Shown: positions 10,901-19,534, numbered from the stretch's first letter. The stretch: DNA of 36,773 nucleotides from Myxococcota bacterium (GCA_028278265.1 JANQET010000195.1:1-36773); one strand, 5' to 3'. Notes: generated from the sequence alone by a model not told the origin. A program made the numbers and translations.

Positions 10901-13900
10901 TCGCAGTCATCGTCCACGTTGTTGCACAGCTCCCCGAGGGGATTGGGGGTACAGTTGTACTCGCACCCGTTGTTGGCCTGGCCGTCGATGTCGAGGAATC
11001 CGTCCTCGCACTCTCCCATGGCGCACTGTCCGGCAACGCATAGGGCCTTCGCGTGGGGGAAGTAGCAGATGTGCTTGCAGCGGCCGCAGTTCATCGGATC
11101 GGTTTGAAACTGGACATCTTCGTCTATTTCGCCATCACAGTCATTGTCTTTGCCGACATACGGATTGTCTGGATCGAGCAGGTCGACCCCGTCGCACATG
11201 TCCTTGTCAGAAGTCGGGGTGCAGAAGTACTCGCAGCCGTCGGTGTCCGATTGATTCAAGTCCTGCCAGAAAGTGGCACAGTCCCCCATTTGACAGACGG
11301 ATTGGACGCAGAGCGCTGCCGCGTTCTGATAAGGACCGCACTCGTTGTTGCACTGGGCGCAGTGGAGCGGATTCGAGGTCAGATCGTAGCCTTCGTCGGT
11401 CTGACCGTCGCAGTCGTTATCAATACCGTCACACAACTCCCCCGCATCCGGGGCGCAAGTGTCAGTATCAATGTCCGCATCGGAATCGGTGTCCGTGTCC
11501 GCGTCCCCCGATCCGCTATCGATACTCGCGTCGGGTATGACGCCATCAGCAAATTGATAGGGTTCAACCTGGCAGCCGACGATGGCCATCGCGGCTACGA
11601 GAGTGAGGACGGTGAGCGCTATTTTTTTTTTGCGCCCGTCGAGCGAGCGAAACACCGCCAAACCCCCGACGAACATCATCAGCAGCAGCCAGCCCAGACC
11701 GCCGGTTCCGGCGGCCGGGGTGCTCGAGCAGAGACAGCCGCCCATACCGGTGGAGAGGACCTTCTTCATTCCTTGGGAGCCGTCGCCGTTCGGGTTGCTC
11801 CCCGTGTCGGTGTCCCCATCCGCATCCGTATCGGTATCAGTGTCGGTATCCCCGTCGGTATCCGCATCCGTGTCGGCGTCCCCGTCCCCACCCCCCTGGT
11901 ACTCGTAGCAGGCGCCGTCGAGGCACTGGTAGCCGTTGGGACATTCGACATTCCAACAGGGATCATCGATGCACACGCCGTCCACGCAGATTTGATAGAA
12001 TTCGCAGGGGACCTGCCAACAATCCCCCTGGACGCACTCACCCAGGTCGCCCGCGTCGCACCACGGCTTGGCCGCGTCATCGCAACAGGACAATCCTGGC
12101 GGGCATTCCACACCGTAGCAGGGATAGGGCTCACAGGCCCCCTCGAAGCAGGTCGAGCCCTCGGGACAGACAATGTCCTCACACACCGAGACACACAGCC
12201 CGCTGGCGTTGCAGTACAGATTTTCCGGGCAGACCACAGCGGCACAGGGATCGGGCACACAGGTACCGTTGACACAAATCTGGCCACCGGTGCAGCCCAG
12301 CACGTAGCAGTCCGCGTCGATGATCGGGTAGCACGAGCCATTGGCCTGGGGCACACAGACCTGCCCTTCGGGACAGACCTGGTTGTAACAATCGTCGACG
12401 CACAGCTTGGGCGCGGCCTCGCAATGGCACGGGGGTACGAATCCTTCATCGCACCAGAACGGATTGTCCGAGCAGGCCAGGGCGTCCGGATTGTCCGGAC
12501 GGCAGACGTCGGAGATGCAGAGCTCCTCGATCACGCCGCCGCCGATGTCGATCTCTTCGCAGGTCGTGCCCTCGGGACAGACCAGCTCTTCACCCTCGCA
12601 CTCCTGAGCGCATTCCCCTTCGATGCAGATGCTGTCTGCCGGACATTCGACCTCGAGCCCCTCATCGGTGGCCCCGTCACAGTCGTTGTCCAGGCCGTCG
12701 CAAATCTCAGGCTGGGGCAGATTGGCATTGCATTCCCACACGCCGTTAATGCAGATCTCCTGCCCCTCCTCACAGATCCCTTCGTTGGGATCATCGGTCT
12801 GGGAATTGGAGCAAGTGTCACCGCTGTGCAGGTCCTCATCGGTCAGGCCGTCGCAGTCGTCGTCCAGGGCATTGCAGATCTCTTCAGTGCCGGTCTGTTC
12901 ACCCACGCATTCGGCCTCGCAGTCGTGGGGCCCGGGATCGCAGATGCACTGCAGGGTTCCCGCTTCGCAGACCCCCAAATCGTTTCCGCACTCTTCACCG
13001 ACCCAGGGAATTCCCTCGTCGATCTCGCCATCGCAGTCGTCGTCGTAGCCGTTGCACTCCTCGACCAACGGCCCCTGGGGCGGGATGCAGGTATCGCCGA
13101 TCACCTCGGCGCAACACTCCAGGGTGCCGTTGAGGCAGATCCACCACGCCTCTTCACAAATGCCCTCACCCTCCTGGCAGATCTGGCCCGCCTGGGGATA
13201 GGTCTCGTCGATCTCGCCGTCGCAGTCGTTGTCCAGACCGTCGCACACCTCTTCGATCGGGCCGATGCTGCCCACGCAGTCGGTGTTCCAAACGCCGCCG
13301 ACGCACTGGATGATGCCCTGTTGACACTCACCCTCATTGGGATCGGCGGTGCAGTCCCATTGGGGCGGCGGGTAGACCGCCGGATCGCAGCCGCCGCACG
13401 CCTCGAACAGACCCTCGTCGGTCAAGCCGTTGCAGTTGTCGTCCAGGTTGTTGCACACCTCGTCCGAAGCCCCATCGCCGATACACTCGAGCTCCCCTTC
13501 GATGCACTGCCACAGGTCGTCGCACTCGTTGCACACTTCGCCCACGGGCGGGGCCAGCGGGGGTTCGTCCACGTTCTCGTCGCCCACGCCGCAGACGGTG
13601 CCGTCATTGTTGGTGTCTCCATTGATACAATCGCAGTCGTCGTCCAAGCCGTTGCACACCTCGGGCTGGGGCCGCACCTCCCCTTCACACTCACCGACGA
13701 GCATGGTATCTCCGTCCAGCACACCCCACTCGCCGTCCTTACAGGTTTGCACACCATAGTGGCAGATCCCCACGTCCAGATAGTCGGGTACATGGAGCGG
13801 ATCGGTCGGGTCATAGCACTCCAGCGGCGAGGTCGCCTCATCGCACCAACAGGCCCGATAGAGCCCTTCGTCGGTCTCCCCGTCGCAGTCGTTGTCCAAG

Positions 13901-16431
13901 CCGTCGCACTCCTCGGGAACCGGTCCCTGATCCCCGTCACATTCGAGCTGTCCCAGGGCGTTGCAGATGTAGGTCCCCTGTTCACACAGACCCTCGTCCT
14001 CGAATCCGGGAGGGCCACCGCCGCACAGATCGCCGACCGGAGAACCGAGATCCTCATCGGTCTCCCCGTCACAGTCGTCATCCAGGGTATTGCAGGTCTC
14101 CGTACCCGGCTTGACCCCGCCCACGCAGTCCCACTCCGAGTTCGGGCCGTCACAAACGAGCATGCCCGGCTCGCAGATGCCCGTGTCCGCTGGAAGCGGA
14201 TCAGGCGCATGGCTGCAGATACCGTCATCCGGGGGAATCACATCGTCGATGATGTCGTTGCAGTTGTCGTCCAGGTTATTGCACACCTCGGGTTGGGGCT
14301 CAGAGGCGTTCTGGCAATCCCACACCCCGTTCACACAGACCAAGTTGCCGTCGTCGCAAGGACCACAGGGGGTGTCGTCGGTCAGCGGGTTGCCCGCAGC
14401 GTCCGCATTGTCGACCATCCCGTCGCAATTGTCGTCCTGGTTGTTGCATACCTCGTCTACCGGTCCCTGATCCCCCTCACAGGGACCCCAGCCCTCTTCG
14501 CCGGAGTCGGGCACGGCAGCACATGCCTGCACCCCTTGGAAGCAGAGCCCCTCCTCAGGGTCAACGCACCAGGGATAAACCAACACGTCGCACCCGCCAC
14601 AGGCCTGGTACAGATCCTCGTCGGTCAGGCCGTCGCAGTCGTTGTCAAGGCCGTCGCACACTTCAGGTTCGGGCGAATTGGGGTGGATACACTCCCAATC
14701 CCCACTGACGCACTGGAATTCCCCAGGACCACAAATCCCCTCACCACCGTAGAGCGTACAGCTGGGATCCCCACCGGGATAAGTCACCCCCTCATCGGTC
14801 TCTAGGTCACAGTCATTGTTCCGTCCGTCGCAAATCTCAGGCGTCGGACCAATCGATCCCACACAGACCATACCTTCACCCGTGAGCGGCCTGCAGATCT
14901 CCCTACCCTGCTCACACTCGCCCAACTCCGGTTGACCCGGCTGGCAATCAAAGGTCGGATAATCCGCAGCGATGCATCCCCCGCAGTCCACCCCTTCCGG
15001 CCAGCCCGTGGGTGGCGCCTCATCGGTTTGTCCATCACAATTGTCGTCAATGCCGTCGCAAACAGTTTCACCCGGATCTTCACAGAAGACTTCTGCCGCT
15101 TGCGCGAAAATGCTACCTGGATCATCTGGATCACCCCAATCCCATGGAGTGCTGTCTGGGTCAGGATCCAAGGCTGGCAGGGTGGGCAACAAAACGCCGT
15201 GCACATCGCAAAACTTGTCAAACCCTTCGTCGACCCCATCATCTCCTGGACCACAGATATACCCATCGGTATTGGTGTCCCCCGGGCAATCGCAGTCATC
15301 ATCAATATAATTGCACTTTTCGGTTAGGATGGACTCGCTAACGACTGTATATAGAATCGCCGTTAAGCTGGCTTGTGAGTTGGCCAAAAAAGAATACCCC
15401 AACGCCCCAGAACAGGCAGTGTCAGGTGGAGTGCCCTCGCAATAACTGAACGTTTCCGTTTCGCTATCCCATGTTCCCGGTGGAGCTGGACAAACGGCAG
15501 CTCCTGTTCCTCGATTTGGATCAAAATGACAGCCGCCAGCCTGGGCCATCCAGTCCATAATCGTGTTAGTGAATGCAAACCCAATGACCCAAACATCCAC
15601 CCCTAAATCATCGTGAAGGAGGTCTGTTTGAACCACAGGATTAACGTCGCCATTCGCCACACCATCGGTGAGTACTATAAGAGAGTACGGACGACAGTCG
15701 GCATCAGGATCCGCGTTAATCACCTCGCTGAGGTACTCGTACGCTGCGGCGAGAGCCTCACCCAGTGGTGTCCCACCATCTGCTCGCAATTCCTGCTCTT
15801 TACTGTCTCCATAGGGCATCCCCAGACCATTTGGGGGATCAAAGGCAGTATTATCATCAGCTTCTCCAAGATTTGTCGATGAATATTCGTGATGATCCAT
15901 CCACATCAAAATATTGGCGCTGTTGCCATCATAGAATGGAACGGGTAACCAATCTTCGCTATTGTCGCCAGACGCCCCGGTCCACCATCCCCCGTTATAA
16001 TTGAAGGTAGAGCCGCCATCATATCTCAAGTGATCGCGTTGGCCATCCACCTGATTATTCCAATATTGCCATGCTTCCTCCGCGTCACTTTGATCAGTGG
16101 AATAATTCTGGTCAAATTTCATGAGCGCAAATTCAATATCACCCGATGCGAGCAACATTGAAGTCATGGCTTCTTTAGCGAAGAAAAGACGACTATCACC
16201 AGTACCTGGACAACAGGTTGTACCTCCGATCCAAGGATCAGCGCTACCGTCGCCTTCGGTGTTGTCGCCGGCTACATCCCAGGCCATGCTACCAGATGTA
16301 TCAAACAATATCATGATACGAGGTTTGATCTGGGTTTGGGCATGGGCTGTGGATAAGGCTGTAACGAGCCCCACCGTGACCACAAGCAAAAAGTTGACGA
16401 CCCAAAAGATGCCTTTATCACCGCGATGCAT
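7972..16431 (-). CDS. Giant secreted MopE-repeat protein; apparent in-frame fusion of two proteins
   Basis: The chosen ATG at 16431 has AGGAGG five bases upstream and opens a clear signal peptide ending in AHAQT. The frame continues 27 codons further upstream without such support. First half (residues 1-1603): a von Willebrand A domain with the MIDAS motif DTSGS (D44, S46, S48); about 14 repeats of the MopE type (EVCDGLDNDCDGLTDE); a Cys-rich stretch of CPxGxxC/GxC units; an Asp-Thr linker; and a MYXO-CTERM-like tail (GGCLCSS, C1566 and C1568, then a hydrophobic helix and RSLDGRKKK). Second half: immediately a lipoprotein-like signal with lipobox IVGC (C1620), another Asp-Thr linker, 13-14 more MopE repeats, and a final formylglycine-generating-enzyme-like (SUMF1) fold with GNVFDMSGNAEEW, IRGGSY and NLGFRCC. 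The repeats are predicted to bind metal. An A10 tract lies exactly at the joint. Confidence 0.85.
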   Translation of the reverse strand: MHRGDKGIFWVVNFLLVVTVGLVTALSTAHAQTQIKPRIMILFDTSGSMAWDVAGDNTEGDGSADPWIGGTTCCPGTGDSRLFFAKEAMTSMLLASGDIEFALMKFDQNYSTDQSDAEEAWQYWNNQVDGQRDHLRYDGGSTFNYNGGWWTGASGDNSEDWLPVPFYDGNSANILMWMDHHEYSSTNLGEADDNTAFDPPNGLGMPYGDSKEQELRADGGTPLGEALAAAYEYLSEVINADPDADCRPYSLIVLTDGVANGDVNPVVQTDLLHDDLGVDVWVIGFAFTNTIMDWMAQAGGCHFDPNRGTGAAVCPAPPGTWDSETETFSYCEGTPPDTACSGALGYSFLANSQASLTAILYTVVSESILTEKCNYIDDDCDCPGDTNTDGYICGPGDDGVDEGFDKFCDVHGVLLPTLPALDPDPDSTPWDWGDPDDPGSIFAQAAEVFCEDPGETVCDGIDDNCDGQTDEAPPTGWPEGVDCGGCIAADYPTFDCQPGQPELGECEQGREICRPLTGEGMVCVGSIGPTPEICDGRNNDCDLETDEGVTYPGGDPSCTLYGGEGICGPGEFQCVSGDWECIHPNSPEPEVCDGLDNDCDGLTDEDLYQACGGCDVLVYPWCVDPEEGLCFQGVQACAAVPDSGEEGWGPCEGDQGPVDEVCNNQDDNCDGMVDNADAAGNPLTDDTPCGPCDDGNLVCVNGVWDCQNASEPQPEVCNNLDDNCNDIIDDVIPPDDGICSHAPDPLPADTGICEPGMLVCDGPNSEWDCVGGVKPGTETCNTLDDDCDGETDEDLGSPVGDLCGGGPPGFEDEGLCEQGTYICNALGQLECDGDQGPVPEECDGLDNDCDGETDEGLYRACWCDEATSPLECYDPTDPLHVPDYLDVGICHYGVQTCKDGEWGVLDGDTMLVGECEGEVRPQPEVCNGLDDDCDCINGDTNNDGTVCGVGDENVDEPPLAPPVGEVCNECDDLWQCIEGELECIGDGASDEVCNNLDDNCNGLTDEGLFEACGGCDPAVYPPPQWDCTADPNEGECQQGIIQCVGGVWNTDCVGSIGPIEEVCDGLDNDCDGEIDETYPQAGQICQEGEGICEEAWWICLNGTLECCAEVIGDTCIPPQGPLVEECNGYDDDCDGEIDEGIPWVGEECGNDLGVCEAGTLQCICDPGPHDCEAECVGEQTGTEEICNALDDDCDGLTDEDLHSGDTCSNSQTDDPNEGICEEGQEICINGVWECNANLPQPEICDGLDNDCDGATDEGLEVECPADSICIEGECAQECEGEELVCPEGTTCEEIDIGGGVIEELCISDVCRPDNPDALACSDNPFWCDEGFVPPCHCEAAPKLCVDDCYNQVCPEGQVCVPQANGSCYPIIDADCYVLGCTGGQICVNGTCVPDPCAAVVCPENLYCNASGLCVSVCEDIVCPEGSTCFEGACEPYPCYGVECPPGLSCCDDAAKPWCDAGDLGECVQGDCWQVPCEFYQICVDGVCIDDPCWNVECPNGYQCLDGACYEYQGGGDGDADTDADTDGDTDTDTDTDADGDTDTGSNPNGDGSQGMKKVLSTGMGGCLCSSTPAAGTGGLGWLLLMMFVGGLAVFRSLDGRKKKIALTVLTLVAAMAIVGCQVEPYQFADGVIPDASIDSGSGDADTDTDSDADIDTDTCAPDAGELCDGIDNDCDGQTDEGYDLTSNPLHCAQCNNECGPYQNAAALCVQSVCQMGDCATFWQDLNQSDTDGCEYFCTPTSDKDMCDGVDLLDPDNPYVGKDNDCDGEIDEDVQFQTDPMNCGRCKHICYFPHAKALCVAGQCAMGECEDGFLDIDGQANNGCEYNCTPNPLGELCNNVDDDCDAETDEGNPEGGAECYTASTGCVDSNSDGIFECLGNCAAGREECLGGILQCRNQIGPKIETCDNTDENCNGTIDEGQFQVCQTSDYDEVGACHYGVQTCQAGQWGGDDGSGWQVDVCGGEVPPKDEVCDNADNDCDNLTDEAVDVAANDPQIGQPCGVGICSGTTICELGKIECDGMEPADEEIPCNGLDDDCDGIKDEMVYVCGGGPPGFENEGICQQGTYICPDEGDTDMGPECVGSIEPEDDDRCDGLDNDCDAETDEDAVEGDPCGPPCDAGEQRCIDGATRCCSPESADGECDQYLLPVKEECDDIDNDCDGETDEEVYRHCWCEEDGTTCHGNDDVAPPYDEFGVCRYGLQTCRDNEWGAEVDTDWVPDGCNHSVGPEDERCDGLDNDCDDLTDVADTDLDTDQAFDEQCNAQCPGGINVICDPAGSGWICEYDCYDEVDNPTGAVECNSAGGHVVMETLCDDQDNDCDGETDEGLTSSMENCGACGNDCSTIADNPAMNVVSIACTGSVCQITECAPGWVELDGDPTNGCNYPCPAQSAETCDGEDNDCDGQTDEGLEGLQEICDGIDNDCDGDLDHEDADLTAPQGVCEPLCGGTNVPECYSSAPGEGEWRCDYQCTDEGGEVECTSGDPRVPVAEEDICDNLDNDCDGLTDEPFIEDTNAGLYLGAPCDNGQNGACLLDGEVRCIPNATTADNPFLVCCDPAGGNPCVTPLDPDGVPTSEGSLTNGIDEDCDGYTDDGTTSCIADILTITDTTPSTITYYIFAYEASRAAGLTGGKQSPVACTQYDVLPWTFINWDDAMEACDALNEKDEDGNNIACSGNECWSLCTAKQWQFACAYSQPEGTAPHSYPYDNDADFDDDYVASYCNGHDYNASVDELIASGEASDCYADWATGNVFDMSGNAEEWTRTLREVGELDLYEIRGGSYNDQGGGLKCHFDFWAAEADFQMQNLGFRCCRGDDPTFPPVVE
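8664..11440 (-). repeat. MopE-type Cys/Asp repeat array, second half of the giant gene
   Basis: About 13-14 copies of a unit resembling E-x-C-D-G-x-D-N-D-C-D-G-x-T-D-E, spaced irregularly by 40-90 residues of Cys-rich sequence. On the plus strand the repeats show as recurring GTCGCAGTCGTTGTC-like words. Units vary in the third and ninth positions (CNNVDDDCDAETDE, CDNTDENCNGTIDE), so they are old and diverged rather than freshly copied. Spaced Asp side chains and paired Cys suggest metal binding and disulfides. Confidence 0.85.
11461..11508 (-). repeat. Asp-Thr-Asp linker repeat, second half of the giant gene
   Basis: Hexanucleotide-like GTCCGT/GTATCA words encode an acidic DADTDTDSDADIDTD linker directly after the lipobox cysteine. 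Similar tracts occur at 11801-11887, 36576-36705 and in the remnant at 3300-3385. Confidence 0.85.
11617..11660 (-). other. A10 junction: sorting tail of protein 1 runs into lipoprotein signal of protein 2
   Basis: On the minus strand the codons read CGC, three AAA, ATA; the ten A (plus-strand T 11622-11631) are followed directly by TAGCG. With nine A the frame reads AAA then TAG, ending protein 1 at RKKK, the expected end of a MYXO-CTERM-like tail. With ten A the ribosome continues into IALTVLTLVAAMAIVGC, a lipoprotein signal. A GTG in the current frame at 11655 could start protein 2 on its own (signal VFRSLDGRKKK plus the hydrophobic stretch). Explanations are a one-base assembly error, a recent indel, or slippage that yields both products. 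Confidence 0.75.
11801..11887 (-). repeat. Asp-Thr-Asp linker repeat, first half of the giant gene
   Basis: Repeated GTGTCG/GTATCC/GCATCC hexamers encode [19 protein letters not shown] and similar residues just before the MYXO-CTERM-like tail. Such acidic spacers are common in secreted proteins of this bacterial group and can expand or contract by slippage. Confidence 0.9.
12655..15325 (-). repeat. MopE-type Cys/Asp repeat array, first half of the giant gene
   Basis: About 14 copies of the CDGLDNDCDGxTDE type between the von Willebrand A domain and the Cys-rich stretch. Two units are expanded by an inserted Asp/Gly loop (CDCPGDTNTDGYICGPGDDGVDE and CDCINGDTNNDGTVCGVGDENVDE share the same insertion), which shows duplication of an unusual unit within the array. 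Confidence 0.85.
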
Positions 16432-16696
16432 GCTGGCCTCCTGGCTATGTTTGACAGAGATATTGCGACGGTTTTCTGCCATCCAGTGTTTTTTCACTTT
16501 TATTAAAGCCACTATAGCACAATGTTTTAATGAAACTTTACCTTATAATAGCGTTAGGATTCTTTTAGCGAAAATGTCACCAATTGTATAGTGTTATTTC
16601 CGTTAATTTTTTATTATTATTTCTTCATGAAATATTAGAATTCGTTTTAGAAATTCGACGACAGCGTAACTCTATTTTGGGAAACGGCTGTAACCA
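16432..16696. other. AT-rich intergenic region between uvrA and the giant gene
   Basis: This 265-base stretch is much richer in A and T than its flanks and should hold the promoter of the giant gene. Minus-strand -10 candidates are TATAGT (16516-16511) and TATTAT near 16550, but neither has a convincing -35 box. No hairpin terminator for uvrA and no small gene was seen. Confidence 0.5.
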
Positions 16697-19534
16697 TTAA
16701 TTATCAAACAGTTTTTTCAAATATCGCCCTGTGTGGGATCTTTTGCTTTTGGCCACCTTTTCCGGCACCCCTTGCGCGACTATCTTTCCTCCTTGGTCTC
16801 CCCCTTCCGGACCCAGGTCGATGATCCAGTCGGCGCACTTGATCACCTCCAGGTTGTGCTCGATCACCGCCACTGTGTTTCCCTGCTCCACCAGCCTGAA
16901 CAGCACGTGTAACAACTTTTTGATATCGTCAAAATGAAGGCCGGTGGTGGGCTCGTCAAGGACGTAGAGGGTTTTCCCGGTGTTTCGTTTGGCCAGTTCC
17001 CTGGAGAGTTTTATCCGTTGGGCCTCTCCCCCGGAGAGGGTGGTGGCTTGCTGACCCAGCTGCACATAGCCCATGCCCACATCTTCGAGGGTGTTCAGTA
17101 TTCTGAGCAGGGGGGGCTGGTTGGCGAACAGATCCCGCGCTTCGGTGACCGTGGTATCCAGAATTTGCCGAATATTCCTATTTTTGAAGCGCACGCGCAT
17201 GGTCGCTTCGTTGTAGCGCTGCCCATGGCACACCTCGCAGGGGACGTGCACGTCGGCGAGGAAGTGCATCTCCACCTTGATTACCCCGGCGCCCTGGCAG
17301 GCCTCGCAGCGCCCCCCTTTGACGTTGAAGCTGAACCGCCCGGGACCGAAACCGTAGGCCTTGGCCTCGGGTGTTTGGGCCATGATTTTGCGCACTTCGT
17401 CGAACGCCTTGGTGTAGGTCCCCGGATTGGACCGAGGGGTGCGCCCGATCGGCCGCTGGTCGATGTGGATCACTTTGTCCAACTGCTCCAGGCCGACCAT
17501 CTCCCGGTAGGGCCCGGATTGTGTCGTGGCCCGATGCAGTTTTCGCTGTAGTGCGGGCAACAGGGTCTGGGACAACAAGGAGCTCTTGCCCGCGCCGGAC
17601 ACCCCGGTGAACACGGTGAACACCCCCAACGGCAGTTTGAGATCGACATTTTTCAGATTGTTGAGCGTCGCCCCCTTGAGCTCGAACCAGCCGGCGGGCT
17701 CGCGCCGTTGCTCGGGCATGGGAATCGACTCCCTACCGGCCAGATACTTGCCGGTCAATGAGCGCCGGTCGTTGGCCACTTTTTTCGGTGTTCCCTGGCT
17801 CACCACCAATCCACCGGCCATCCCGGCGCCGGGACCGAAATCGACCACGTGATCCGCCCGGTCAATCGTTTCCCGGTCGTGTTCGACGACGATCACCGTA
17901 TTGCCCAAATCCCGCAATCCCACCAACGCGTCGAGCAATCGGGCCCCATCCCGGGAATGCAGCCCAATCGACGGCTCGTCGAGCACGTACATCACCCCGG
18001 AGAGCTCGGCTCCCAGCTGACTGGCCAGCCGAATCCGCTGCGCCTCACCGCCAGAAAGGGAGGGCCCCAGGCGATCGAGAGTCAAATAGGAGAGCCCCAC
18101 GTTGACCAAAAAACCGAGTCTGGCCCCGATCTCCTTGAGCACCTCGGTGGCGATTCGCGCTCGGGCCCCCTCCAACCGCAGATTCTCGAACCACTCCTTG
18201 GCCTCGGCAATGCTCATCCCGGTCAGCTCGTCGATCGCCCGGCCCTCGATCAACACCCCCTTGGACTCGGGCTTGAGCCGAGCGCCGTCGCACTCGGTGC
18301 AGTGCACATTGGAGAGGTACTGCTGGTAAAACTCCCGCATGTCGTTGGAGGTGGTCTGGTGCATCCGCCGCATCATCGTGTTGGCCACCCCCTCGAATTT
18401 CATCGACCATTCTCCGTGGGACTTGCCCCGCTGCCACTTGACCTGGATGCGATCCCGCCCGGTGCCGAACAGCACGAGCTGTTGCTTTTGTTTGGAGAGC
18501 TTGCGCCACGGCTTGTCCAGGTCGATATCGAAATCCCGTTCCAAGGCGGCGAAGATTCGCGCGTTCCAGCCGTCGTTGCGCTGCAGCTGAGAAGCCCACG
18601 GCCGAATCGCCCCCTGGCGTATCGACAGACCGGGATCGGGAATCAGCAACGAGGGATCGATCTCGAGCCGCGTTCCCAGCCCGTTGCACGCCTCACAGGC
18701 TCCCAGAGGGGAGTTGAACGAGAACGACTGGGGGCTCAGCTTGGCAAAACCGATTTTGCAGTCCGTGCAGTACCGCTTGGTGGAAAAGCGCCGATCCGGC
18801 CCATCTTCGAGGGCCAACACAATCTCCCCGTCGGATTCCAGCAATGCCGTCTCCACCGAGTCGGTCAATTGGGATGGAGCGGTCTTTCCCACCACAATTC
18901 GATCGACGACGATTTCCAAGGTGTGCTTCTTGGTTTTGTGCAGTACCGGCAACTCCTCGTCGACCCGATATTCCCGGCCATCGATGCGCATCCGAGGGAA
19001 ACCGTGCTCCTTGACCCGGTCGATCACCTCCTTGTGCTCCCCCTTGCGGCGCACCACCAGCGGGGCGAGCAGCTTGACCTTGGATCCGGCGGGCAATCCC
19101 ACGATCTCCTCGGTGAGCTGCTGCGGGGTCATCGCCTCGACCGGCCGATGACACAGATGACAATGCTGGGTGCCCACCCGGGCCCAGAGCACCCGCATGT
19201 AATCGTACACCTCGGTAATCGTGCCGACAGTGGATCTCGGATTGGCTGACGCGGCTTTCTGCTCGATGGCGATGGTCGGCGAGAGGCCTTTGATCTTGTC
19301 GTACCGGGGCTTCTCGAGTTGACCGAGGAACTGGCGGGCGTAGGCGGAGAGGGATTCCACATACCGGCGCTGTCCTTCGGCATACAGGGTATCAAAGGCG
19401 AGGGATGATTTGCCCGAACCGGAGACCCCGGTGAAGACAACCAGCCGGTGCTTGGGTATTTTAAGGATGTCGATGTTCAGATTGTGCTCTTTGGCCCCGT
19501 GGACCTCGATGTAGTCTCGGTTCTTCATCAGCAC
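16697..19534 (-). CDS. uvrA: Excinuclease ABC subunit A
   Basis: UvrA is the damage-recognising ATPase dimer of nucleotide excision repair; it loads UvrB on lesions. The protein is about 945 residues, the usual length, with two ABC modules: Walker A GVSGSGKSS near residue 36 and GVSGAGKSS in the second module; signatures LSGGEAQRIRLASQ and LSGGEAQRIKLSRE, each followed by VLDEPSIGLH or VLDEPTTGLH; and zinc-binding Cys pairs CHLCHRPVE, CTDCKIGF and CEACQGAGVIKVEM with CEVCHG. The longest start is a GTG at 19534; an ATG at 19528 (MKNRDYIEV) is an equal or better choice. GGAGGAGG lies 14-20 bases upstream of these, so the start is not settled. It is divergent from the thioredoxin gene. No LexA-type box was recognised upstream. 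Confidence 0.98.
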   Translation of the reverse strand: MLMKNRDYIEVHGAKEHNLNIDILKIPKHRLVVFTGVSGSGKSSLAFDTLYAEGQRRYVESLSAYARQFLGQLEKPRYDKIKGLSPTIAIEQKAASANPRSTVGTITEVYDYMRVLWARVGTQHCHLCHRPVEAMTPQQLTEEIVGLPAGSKVKLLAPLVVRRKGEHKEVIDRVKEHGFPRMRIDGREYRVDEELPVLHKTKKHTLEIVVDRIVVGKTAPSQLTDSVETALLESDGEIVLALEDGPDRRFSTKRYCTDCKIGFAKLSPQSFSFNSPLGACEACNGLGTRLEIDPSLLIPDPGLSIRQGAIRPWASQLQRNDGWNARIFAALERDFDIDLDKPWRKLSKQKQQLVLFGTGRDRIQVKWQRGKSHGEWSMKFEGVANTMMRRMHQTTSNDMREFYQQYLSNVHCTECDGARLKPESKGVLIEGRAIDELTGMSIAEAKEWFENLRLEGARARIATEVLKEIGARLGFLVNVGLSYLTLDRLGPSLSGGEAQRIRLASQLGAELSGVMYVLDEPSIGLHSRDGARLLDALVGLRDLGNTVIVVEHDRETIDRADHVVDFGPGAGMAGGLVVSQGTPKKVANDRRSLTGKYLAGRESIPMPEQRREPAGWFELKGATLNNLKNVDLKLPLGVFTVFTGVSGAGKSSLLSQTLLPALQRKLHRATTQSGPYREMVGLEQLDKVIHIDQRPIGRTPRSNPGTYTKAFDEVRKIMAQTPEAKAYGFGPGRFSFNVKGGRCEACQGAGVIKVEMHFLADVHVPCEVCHGQRYNEATMRVRFKNRNIRQILDTTVTEARDLFANQPPLLRILNTLEDVGMGYVQLGQQATTLSGGEAQRIKLSRELAKRNTGKTLYVLDEPTTGLHFDDIKKLLHVLFRLVEQGNTVAVIEHNLEVIKCADWIIDLGPEGGDQGGKIVAQGVPEKVAKSKRSHTGRYLKKLFDN

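Noticed and set aside
11053-14805. A 1250-codon open frame on the plus strand across the giant gene
   Set aside because: It is the mirror of the MopE repeats: recurring Val/Ala-rich words are the reverse complement of Asp/Cys codons. There is no ribosome site or credible start, and the minus-strand frame has clear domains.
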